Made by a program: the position numbers and the translations under genes. From the NCBI GenBank assembly GCA_030849805.1, contig JASANZ010001877.1, positions 1-21,307 on the forward strand: a stretch of 21,307 nucleotides of DNA, in the 5' to 3' direction. This DNA is from Sergeia podlipaevii (Eukaryota; Euglenozoa; Kinetoplastea; Trypanosomatida; Trypanosomatidae). Below, one piece after another: positions 1-6,925 of this stretch; position 1 is the stretch's first letter, and every line of letters begins with the position of its first letter. The notes beneath the pieces are model-generated. The model was not told the DNA's origin and did not search any database. It saw only the letters and a list, made by a program, of their open reading frames with translations.

Positions 1-632
1 GGTTTTCTTCTAATTATCAATCCTTTACAAAAAGTAAACCACCACAACAATAAAGCTGAATCTTTCGCACTTTAAATAGTAACAGTCCCTTTGGGGAATT
101 TTTCTTTAAAAAAGAATGAAGGGTGCAAACGCACGTACGACAATATATATATAGGTATTGAATAATAATAAGAAATAAGAGAAGAAACAACAACAACAAA
201 AAATAGATCGTTGCAGACACGATTATCTACAAGATGTGCTGGCACTTGGCTAAAGCTTTAAAACTTTACAGTAATAAATAACCATACACACACACACACA
301 CACACAAAGAAAGAAAAGAAAGAGAGGTAGAGGTAGCATGTGAATTTTTTTTCTTCCTGTAGGTTATACAGAGAAAGATATCTGGATAAAACACAGTACA
401 TTTATGTGACCACCATATTGAATAATCACATGTCAGAAAATACCGCTACTAAAAATACACAATCTTTTTTTTGTTGTTGTTGTTGAATAAAAAACAAATA
501 AACAAACGACGTGAAGATCTGTTGAGCACAATGAGACTATACGCTACCAGAAAAAATAAATGCGATGTAAAGTGTTCTATGACACTTAAGTAAAAAAAAA
601 AGTATGAGCAACAAAGATAAATGAAAATTTTA
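1..632. other. Spacer downstream of PIF1 gene, likely 3' UTR plus start of next transcript
   Basis: No credible gene. The plus strand is A-rich, and open frames here are short or built from homopolymers. It contains an (AC) run at 286-306. On the minus strand a pyrimidine tract (about 306-336) precedes an AG at 265-264, a candidate trans-splice acceptor for a gene whose coding sequence would lie beyond the left edge. Confidence 0.6.
286..306. repeat. (AC)n microsatellite
   Basis: Perfect AC dinucleotide run of 21 bases in the spacer at the left end, followed directly by a purine-rich stretch. Confidence 0.9.
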
Positions 633-3260
633 TTATATCGTAATATATCTGTTCCCGACGCGTACTCTCCTCTTCTTAAATTCTCCCTTTTTTTTTCTTT
701 TCTCTTTCGAAGAATCAACTGACTTCTGCCAAGAGGGAAGGAACCACATTTTTTCTTTGGAAGAGCCCCCTTGCCATTGCTTCCACGAGTGCACAGCCTC
801 TTCAACTGTCGGAAGTGTTTCAGAAAAAGACAAGGACGGCTTGTGGACAGTGATAAGGCGTGGTGAGAGGTTAATAATACGCAGTTGCGAAAACCGCCGA
901 ACGCGACTGGCGGCGACATAGACGAGATGGTCACAGGGGAACATATCGGCGGCGTCGAAGAGGAGAGAGTGATCCAGCGTGATGCCTTGAATGCGATGTA
1001 CAGTGAAGGCATAGGCCGGAGTCAGGGGCATGCACACCGCGTACACTCCGAAAAACCCTCGCAGTTGCTCATTTCCAGGCAGAGGAAGCAGTATCCACGG
1101 TATCGCAACCAGCTCACCGTCGCTGTCCATGCGAACAAGAGGAAGCTGCGCGGTCTCCCTGCTGGAGCTGCTGCCACTCATGTTGTGCTGCTTTGGTAGA
1201 ACCACCTTGAGGTCTTGAGGAATGTACTGCCGACACTGTTCAATAGGTATAAATCTCTCCAGAGTACCCAGGGAACCATTTACGTAGCGTGAGCATAAGT
1301 TGCGCAATAGCACCACTCGACATCCCACCTTCAGCACTTTACTCTGGAGTGCAAAGTCTTCTCTGACCGTCTTCTCCATCTCCCGTTGATACGCGGGTCG
1401 CGCAATCGATGCAATCTGCGCGGCAGCATAGCGATCGCGACGCAATATTCCCCATGAATGCAAAAAGCCCGAGTGGCGTTGCTTCCCCACCTTCATATCG
1501 TACTGCTGCTCCGCCAACCTCGCAAACGTGCCACCAGCTCGCGACCACAATGGGGTGCTCCGCGCGTGTGCTGAGGCGCTCGTCATGAAGCGTCCAAGTA
1601 TCTTTGCCGAAGAATTGCGATCTGCGGCAGAGAAGCGCACCGCCATGCGCGCTGTGTGCTTGTGATAGGGCGAAGGTGGTAGTACGTAGATAAACGAGTG
1701 CTCCTGCTTGGCTGCATCCAACTTCATGCCAACGGATTTGCAGAGCTCCGCCACGATACCGTGGGCAACCTCACGTGGCAACGAAATCCGCGCGGAGTTT
1801 CGTTCTTTGCGATTGCTGCATATGGAGCTACGCTTTTTGTAAATGTGAAGAAGTACTACATCAGACAGTGTTCCACTGCTCTGAGTCGAGTCGCTACCAT
1901 CTGAGGAGGACACAAGCCAAGAATTTTCCGTGGCAAGAGACACCTCTGTGCGGAAGGTGCGTGTCGGTCCAGGAAGGGAGAGCATCATGCGATCGTTGAA
2001 CGCACATACGCGGCGCTTGGTTGCAAAAAGGTGCACTGCCGCTGGGTCCTCTGGGTTCGTGATGGCGGACCGCGAGAGCCGATGTGTGAGAATGCCTTTG
2101 CGGAGGTGATTGAGATCTTGTAAAAAGTCAGGATCCTGCCGATGCCGTGTGGGCTCGCGGAGCTGTACATGTACAAGGTACTCCCTGAAAGCATAGCTTT
2201 CATACATGGGCTGGTTGTAGTAGGAGAAAAAGCTGCGTCGTTTCAACGGCCCTGCCCTTGTTACTTTTCTTTTATGACCTTTGTCAGCGCGACGCCTCCA
2301 GTAATTAGACTTTTTTTCTGATTTCTGATTGCTAGTTGGGATTTTGTTTTCGTCGCTGTTAGCGAAGTTTTCATTGTGAGCCTGAAGATCACCCTCACTA
2401 GCTTCGTCAATGCTTTCTACCCCGGTGCATGTGAAGCGATCGGAACTGTGACGCTGCCACTGAGTGGAGTTCGCTCCACCGAAGGGAGAGAGTTGCATAA
2501 AATCCCCAGAAAGAATCACTTGAATACCACCGAATGGAATGCCTTGCTTCCCCTTGCGAGCCTTCCGCGCCGCCTGGTCAAGTGTCTCAAGATACCCGGC
2601 GTGCAGCAGCGACACCTCATCCACAATGACCACGTCGATGTCGACAAGCGTTTTGGGATCATACGAGAGGCGTTGTGGCTTCACAGTTTGCTTCAACTCT
2701 TGAAAGGTAGAGTCGCAATCAGACGAGTGCACAGGGACGCCAAAGGTACTGTGAAACGTACTTCCACCAAGGTTAAGAGCCGCCATACCAGTTGACGCGG
2801 TTACTGCTACTCGCCGTCCAGTCTTCTCCAGTTGGCGTGCTATCTCTCTGAGCAAAAATGACTTGCCAGTGCCTGCATTACCCCCTATAAAGAGCGATGC
2901 TCCATCCATGGCAATGTGAAAGATCGAGAGCTGCTCCGCTGTCAGTGCTTCCTCATTGCAATCCATGATCTGTTGTTGAGAGGCTTCCTTCTCAAGACAT
3001 TGGGCTTCGGATAACTGTGAAGCATCTATAGAACCTTGCAAATCAGTAACATCTGTTATAACAATTCTAGGCTTCTTTGCGGGCAGACACTCGTTGACCG
3101 CAAACATGTCTGTGTATGCGACCTCACCTGCTTCAGCCGCGGGGCCGCTATCTATAGGCATATTGAGCCGTTGCGACTGAACTTTTGGCGTCTTCTTGGA
3201 AAGCAACGAGAGTGCAGCAGTACTTGACACGGTGAGTACACAAGGCAACCACTTTCTCAT
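633..3260 (-). CDS. PIF1-like: PIF1-family DNA helicase (SF1B)
   Basis: An 875-residue 5'-3' DNA helicase of the PIF1 family. Visible motifs are Walker A GGNAGTGKS (126-134), motif Ia TASTGMAALNLGGSTFHS (154-171), Walker B VIVDEVS (211-217), motif III LSGDFMQLSP (250-259), VGCRVVLLRNL plus YVNGSLG (644-665), motif V AYAFTVHRIQG (749-759) and motif VI VYVAASRV (780-787). Two regions exceed the usual PIF1 core: a basic insert at about 261-355, and about 200 residues at 430-635. Trypanosomatids carry several PIF1 paralogues, most of them mitochondrial (kinetoplast DNA) and at least one nuclear; I cannot tell which this is. The N-terminus (MRKW, then a hydrophobic and Ser/Ala/Leu-rich stretch to K22-K23) resembles a mitochondrial presequence. 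The C-terminus is strongly basic (about residues 852-867), so nuclear targeting is also possible. The start is the first in-frame ATG, since the reading frame further upstream has no ATG. The stop is TAA. It is the last gene transcribed in the window. Confidence 0.93.
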   Translation of the reverse strand: MRKWLPCVLTVSSTAALSLLSKKTPKVQSQRLNMPIDSGPAAEAGEVAYTDMFAVNECLPAKKPRIVITDVTDLQGSIDASQLSEAQCLEKEASQQQIMDCNEEALTAEQLSIFHIAMDGASLFIGGNAGTGKSFLLREIARQLEKTGRRVAVTASTGMAALNLGGSTFHSTFGVPVHSSDCDSTFQELKQTVKPQRLSYDPKTLVDIDVVIVDEVSLLHAGYLETLDQAARKARKGKQGIPFGGIQVILSGDFMQLSPFGGANSTQWQRHSSDRFTCTGVESIDEASEGDLQAHNENFANSDENKIPTSNQKSEKKSNYWRRRADKGHKRKVTRAGPLKRRSFFSYYNQPMYESYAFREYLVHVQLREPTRHRQDPDFLQDLNHLRKGILTHRLSRSAITNPEDPAAVHLFATKRRVCAFNDRMMLSLPGPTRTFRTEVSLATENSWLVSSSDGSDSTQSSGTLSDVVLLHIYKKRSSICSNRKERNSARISLPREVAHGIVAELCKSVGMKLDAAKQEHSFIYVLPPSPYHKHTARMAVRFSAADRNSSAKILGRFMTSASAHARSTPLWSRAGGTFARLAEQQYDMKVGKQRHSGFLHSWGILRRDRYAAAQIASIARPAYQREMEKTVREDFALQSKVLKVGCRVVLLRNLCSRYVNGSLGTLERFIPIEQCRQYIPQDLKVVLPKQHNMSGSSSSRETAQLPLVRMDSDGELVAIPWILLPLPGNEQLRGFFGVYAVCMPLTPAYAFTVHRIQGITLDHSLLFDAADMFPCDHLVYVAASRVRRFSQLRIINLSPRLITVHKPSLSFSETLPTVEEAVHSWKQWQGGSSKEKMWFLPSWQKSVDSSKEKRKKKGEFKKRRVRVGNRYITI

Positions 3261-3274
3261 AGTTGCATGGGCAT
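3257..3274 (-). promoter_or_regulatory. Mini upstream ORF overlapping the PIF1 start codon
   Basis: Reading the minus strand, a five-codon ORF (M-P-M-Q-L, then TGA) starts at 3274. It ends so that its TGA shares bases with the helicase ATG (ATGA overlap, main start 3260-3258). It lies in a different frame from the helicase. If the leader is spliced at 3319 or further upstream, ribosomes would meet this uORF first and would need reinitiation or leaky scanning to translate the helicase. The sequence is certain; the regulatory effect is inference. Confidence 0.45.
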
Positions 3275-3674
3275 AAGACAACAACAAAAAAGCCAGACAG
3301 AAATAAACAAGCGGCAACCTCAAACTCTTGTGTCTTGAATCAAAAGCAAAATAAGAGAGGGGAAATCAAGAAAAAAATCAAATAGAAAGAAACGAATCAT
3401 ATCAGAAAAACTCACATGTATGCCAATATTCATATTCCTGACGCCATACGGCTTTACCAAAAAAAAGAAAAGGCAGTTCCATGAATATATCGATGCTGGT
3501 GCAGCGAATTGATCTCAGATGTAAAAAAAACTGTTTCATGCGGATTCCAAGTAAGAATCAGTGAACGCCCCTATAGAAAGAAAAAGTTCACAATCACCTT
3601 TAAACACATAGATAAATATATATAAACAAAAATTCTAGTTTCAAGATCTATTATCTATTGTATGTATGCGTCCC
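3261..3674. other. Spacer between PIF1 and 503-residue protein genes
   Basis: No gene seen. It holds the PIF1 leader with the mini uORF, the acceptor region listed separately, and the A/T-rich 3' untranslated region of the 503-residue protein gene. Confidence 0.7.
3319..3393 (-). promoter_or_regulatory. Trans-splice acceptor region of the PIF1 gene
   Basis: The minus strand carries a T/C-rich tract (about 3341-3393) followed by AG dinucleotides at 3335-3334, 3328-3327, 3326-3325 and 3320-3319, the nearest about 60 bases before the helicase ATG. A second T-rich stretch (about 3275-3310) lies between these AGs and the start; the only AG after it is inside codons 1-2. The assignment rests on trypanosomatid gene architecture, not on transcript data. 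Confidence 0.5.
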
Positions 3675-5186
3675 TCATTGTCGTGCATTCACGACTGGTC
3701 TGCTCTGGCGGTTTCGACTTATGGAAGAGCCTCGACTTTGAATGCCAACTGCAGCCCCCGCCAACAAACCCGAAGAAGTGGAGCCTTTCACTGCTGGCCC
3801 ACGTGCAGGTCGGGCAGTTTGAGGGGCATACGTGCTAGTCATTTCAATCGTCCTGCGCAGGCTCAGTAGCTGCTCAAATTCAGATGGAGTAAGGTACATT
3901 GCATGGCATTGTTCGTTCGTCATGTTGTGCTCCTCGCTGTTTGCATTGCCGCTGGAGACAATAATACCACGCAGGCGCAGCACAGCTAAAAGCTCAGCAC
4001 CAGTGAGACTTTCCAGCACGGTGGCGTTGCGCCACATGGCGACTGGCTGTTGCCTCTGCTGACGCCCCTTCGATGTGGGCTGACAAACTTGTGAAGAGGA
4101 AGAAAGAGAGCGTGGATGTGATCTATGTGAGGACACGGAAGTCGCACGCGCAGAGGATGCATACTGCCTTTTGCCTGAAGTCTTTACGATGTGACCAGAG
4201 CTGGGAGCTGCCGCATTGGGCTGAGAAGGACGCGGGGAGGAGCTCTGCGAACGACGTGGTTGGACATCTGCAATGCTCCCACGACGTTTACAGAGAGCAG
4301 CGGCTACATTTCGAACCGCCTTCTCTGGCACTCTCGAGTCTTTCTGCAGTTTCGTGGACCTTGCCTCGCCTTGAGAGAGTGTCAGCTGCTGTGGATGGCC
4401 ATGAAGTAAAGCATCAGCACCACGTCCGTTAGCAGAAGGAGGTAGCGCAGTAGCACAAGAATCACCACGACTGGGGGAGTCTGGTGAAGTGGGGCTCGTG
4501 CCAGAGAGAGGAGTGGCGGTCATGCGACCCGGAGAGGGGGGTTCACGAGGTGGTGGGCTCCCACCGCCAGCAATCACATCTGGAGTGCCCAGAGGCGGGA
4601 CCATATTCGCTCCGTGTGGAATAGCGAAAGCAGGAGCGGCTGCGGTAGAGCCTTGCTGTTGTACCTCAAGCGCCTTTAGTTTGTTTCGCAGCCTCTCCTG
4701 GACCGCCTTAAATATATCAAAGGACTCTCCCTGTGGTAGGGATCGTTTTGCCCCTGGTGCCGCAGGAACATCCACTTCCGAGTCCACGCGAACTCGAGGG
4801 TCATAGTAGAGGTGGCGTTGCGGTGCCTCCTCAGGAGCTGTGGCGCGCACAGAAGCAGCGGCAATAATGGAGCTGCAGTCATGAGGGGTCGAGTCCGATG
4901 TGGTGAAGAGGGCTCTGTACGTGTTTTTTGTTGCGACTGCTTTGGTACTGTGAGCGGTACCTGCTTCAGACACAAGTATATTTACATCCTTCTCTCGGAG
5001 GCCTTGATTCCTGACGCCATGATGGCTGATGCGGGCGTGCTGGTAAATAGAGGCGGCTGGACTCGCATACAAAGGAATAGAATCGTCCAGCGCGTGCCCA
5101 AGTTCAGAGAGGCGATTGCGTACTTCGCTGAGCCGCTCATCGATTGGGTGGCGGCTTGAGGTGGTGCTAGACACACTGGAGAACAT
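3675..5186 (-). CDS. Low-complexity protein with duplicated LTxxE-type helical motif
   Basis: A 503-residue protein that I do not recognise. Residues 15-35 (IDERLSEVRNRLSELGHAL) and 156-177 are predicted amphipathic helices that could form short coiled coils. Most of 180-380 is Ser/Pro/Ala/Gly-rich and basic, with several S/T-P sites, and is probably disordered. Near the C-terminus two similar helical segments occur: LTGAELLAVLRLRGII (394-409) and LTPSEFEQLLSLRRTI (432-447). They share the pattern L-T-x-x-E-[LF]-x-x-[VL]-L-x-L-R-x-x-I. No catalytic motif, signal peptide or membrane segment is seen. The start ATG is the first one after a very clear polypyrimidine-AG site 92 bases upstream. The stop is TGA. 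A scaffold or cytoskeletal role would fit the composition but is a guess. Confidence 0.85.
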   Translation of the reverse strand: MFSSVSSTTSSRHPIDERLSEVRNRLSELGHALDDSIPLYASPAASIYQHARISHHGVRNQGLREKDVNILVSEAGTAHSTKAVATKNTYRALFTTSDSTPHDCSSIIAAASVRATAPEEAPQRHLYYDPRVRVDSEVDVPAAPGAKRSLPQGESFDIFKAVQERLRNKLKALEVQQQGSTAAAPAFAIPHGANMVPPLGTPDVIAGGGSPPPREPPSPGRMTATPLSGTSPTSPDSPSRGDSCATALPPSANGRGADALLHGHPQQLTLSQGEARSTKLQKDSRVPEKAVRNVAAALCKRRGSIADVQPRRSQSSSPRPSQPNAAAPSSGHIVKTSGKRQYASSARATSVSSHRSHPRSLSSSSQVCQPTSKGRQQRQQPVAMWRNATVLESLTGAELLAVLRLRGIIVSSGNANSEEHNMTNEQCHAMYLTPSEFEQLLSLRRTIEMTSTYAPQTARPARGPAVKGSTSSGLLAGAAVGIQSRGSSISRNRQSRPVVNARQ

Positions 5187-5671
5187 GTACTGACCGAGAT
5201 TCCCTTTTGAGCGGTATTAGCGCTATATATATATACGTTTAAAAAATGCACGTGTTGTGCTTCTATTTATACGGCAGCCTGCCAAAAAGAAAGGAAAATG
5301 AAAAAAAAGAATTTGTCAAATTGCTAGAGCCTCATGACCTCCATTCCCCTCAAAATTAACCTAAGTCGTGTCAAAGAAAGGAGACTATCAATAGAAGTGT
5401 ACCCCACCAAAATAATAATAATAATAAATACAGCATCGTATGAAGGGCTCATGTGATCATCATCATCCTCATCAACATCTCTGCTGGTTGCTCTTACAAA
5501 TTTTCAACGACTGCTCCCCAAACCATCAACTAAATTAGAAGCAGTATGGATACAACCTCATTTCCCAAGCCATAAGCATATGCGCACTAAGCATGATCGA
5601 TCTTGTAAGAGAAGAGTAGCGAGCATACATTTTTCGTTCTGCGCTTTTGGCTTCACGCAATCCCAAACTAA
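5187..5671. other. Spacer between 503-residue and NYN-domain genes
   Basis: No gene seen. It contains the acceptor site at 5279, an AT dinucleotide run near 5225-5234, an (AAT)5 run at 5411-5425 and an irregular CAT-rich stretch near 5457-5480. Confidence 0.7.
5279..5310 (-). promoter_or_regulatory. Trans-splice acceptor of the 503-residue protein gene
   Basis: The minus strand shows a strong pyrimidine tract (about 5284-5310) ending in GGCAG, with the AG at 5280-5279. This predicts a 92-base 5' untranslated region without any ATG before the start at 5186. It is one of the clearest acceptor sites in the window. Confidence 0.75.
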
Positions 5672-6577
5672 CTACTCTTCGCTATCAAGCAAAATACGGG
5701 AGTGTACGATATGTTGCACGCGGGCACAGAGAGCGCGCCACACGGGCACAAACCTCTTCCCCATGTCCACTACATTGATCACAGTTAAGCGCTCACCCAT
5801 GTCATCGAGGGGGGCGTCACGCATAGACTTGCGTCCTATACGCCGCCCCTGCTGCTTCACCTCCTTGATCAGCTTTACATCGCCAGTAACTAGAACCACA
5901 CTGTGGCAGCGCGAGACCTCCCCAATAACCTGCAGGAGGACGTGATCGGCAGCTTGACTATGACCACCGCATGGCGTAAAGTGCACCCGCCCAGATTGCA
6001 CAAGCTGCTGCCAGATAGTACGCTTTCCGGCCCCTGAGCGTGGCGGCGCCTGTGGTGCGGCTGCTAGAGTTTCTCGAGGAAGGGACTCACAGACGGCTTT
6101 CTTGTCAGGCCACAGTTTATGGTACCGCGCAAAACATGACCCGAAGAAGGCCCACACGTATATGTTATCAAGCGCGTTGAAACCGCTGTTGGTATCACTG
6201 CCACCGCGCGGTGGGACGGACTTGAACTGATTAAAACCAAAATTATCCATATCTAGGAGCACCAACACAAGCGAGTGGCTAGGACTCCTTTGCCTATTCA
6301 TAGCACCAATCTCAGACAGCACCCGCAATGACTCACACCGTGTGCAGCGGCAGTCCCGAGAAACCCATGAATCACCGCTAATCGAGCGCGCATCATAGAG
6401 GGCATCTACGTCTAATGAAGAGCCAGCAGTGGAGCTAAATTCTGAATCGCCTGGGCGGTGAAAAGAAAGAAAGATGTCTGCTGGTCCACGCTGCATGCTT
6501 ATGCTCGGCGGCACGGTGCTAACATTTGTGGGTGTGCTGCTAGCGTCACCATCGTCAAAAGGGACTTCTTCAAACAT
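5672..6577 (-). CDS. NYN/PIN-like domain protein, putative ribonuclease
   Basis: A 301-residue protein. Residues about 102-280 resemble the PIN-like fold of NYN nucleases. A hydrophobic strand leads into LLDMDN (107-112, D109/D111/N112), D211 lies in GGHSQAADHVL (204-214), and a second strand ends in VLVTGD (228-233, D233). In NYN and PIN enzymes such spaced acidic residues coordinate metal for RNA cleavage, so a metal-dependent ribonuclease is the likely role. Substrate and location are unknown. The N-terminal 100 residues are Ser/Thr/Asp-rich and probably disordered. They carry a small cysteine cluster (C76, C78, C81) that might bind zinc, although no fourth ligand is obvious beside it. The acidic N-terminus does not look like a mitochondrial presequence. 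The start is the first ATG 80 bases after the predicted splice site; the stop is TAG. The fold assignment is from motif spacing only. Confidence 0.8.
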   Translation of the reverse strand: MFEEVPFDDGDASSTPTNVSTVPPSISMQRGPADIFLSFHRPGDSEFSSTAGSSLDVDALYDARSISGDSWVSRDCRCTRCESLRVLSEIGAMNRQRSPSHSLVLVLLDMDNFGFNQFKSVPPRGGSDTNSGFNALDNIYVWAFFGSCFARYHKLWPDKKAVCESLPRETLAAAPQAPPRSGAGKRTIWQQLVQSGRVHFTPCGGHSQAADHVLLQVIGEVSRCHSVVLVTGDVKLIKEVKQQGRRIGRKSMRDAPLDDMGERLTVINVVDMGKRFVPVWRALCARVQHIVHSRILLDSEE

Positions 6578-6657
6578 AAGCGGAAGACCTCTACAGATTT
6601 ATATATAAGAAAAGTTTCTTTTGTGTGCTGATTTTATAAGCGCTGCTGCTCTTCCGC

Positions 6658-6707
6658 CTCAAACAGGTTCACCGAATGCAGAGAAAAAAGGGAGAGAAGA
6701 AAAGAAC
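6658..6707 (-). promoter_or_regulatory. Trans-splice acceptor of the NYN-domain gene
   Basis: A T/C-rich run on the minus strand (about 6681-6707) is followed by the first AG at 6659-6658. The predicted 5' untranslated region is 80 bases long and ATG-free up to the start at 6577. Confidence 0.65.
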
Positions 6708-6756
6708 ATTAGAGTACTGCGAGTTTTCCTCAAGTCTAGATACGAAAGCCAGTAGC

Positions 6757-6783
6757 AATAATAATAATAATAATAATAATAAT
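6757..6783. repeat. (AAT)9 microsatellite
   Basis: Nine perfect AAT units in the spacer downstream of the 761-residue protein gene. Confidence 0.9.
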
Positions 6784-6925
6784 ATAGTATGTACCATTAA
6801 TGTGTTTTTTCTGAACGTATTGACAGAGAAAAGCGTATTCATAACGCAATCAAGTTGATGCAGCAAAAAAAAAGAATGCAAAAAGGAAACGCCATGCGTG
6901 CTCCCACATATACACTTACCCTATT

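Larger units (their letters stand above)
6578..6925. other. Spacer between NYN-domain and 761-residue protein genes
   Basis: No gene seen. It contains the acceptor at 6658 and an (AAT)9 microsatellite at 6757-6783. Short frames across the microsatellite encode poly-Asn or poly-Leu and are not credible. Confidence 0.7.

Noticed and set aside
449..1012. 187-codon minus-strand frame at the 3' end of PIF1
   Set aside because: It overlaps the PIF1 coding region in another frame, and its remaining part is translated homopolymer and spacer, with no motif.
3261..3323. Longer PIF1 N-terminus with a signal-peptide look
   Set aside because: The frame upstream of the ATG at 3260 has only a TTG and no ATG; the hydrophobic residues come from the T-rich leader.
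4489..4806. 105-codon plus-strand frame, antisense to the 503-residue protein gene
   Set aside because: It is a shadow of the Pro/Ser/Gly-rich coding sequence on the other strand, without its own acceptor signal.
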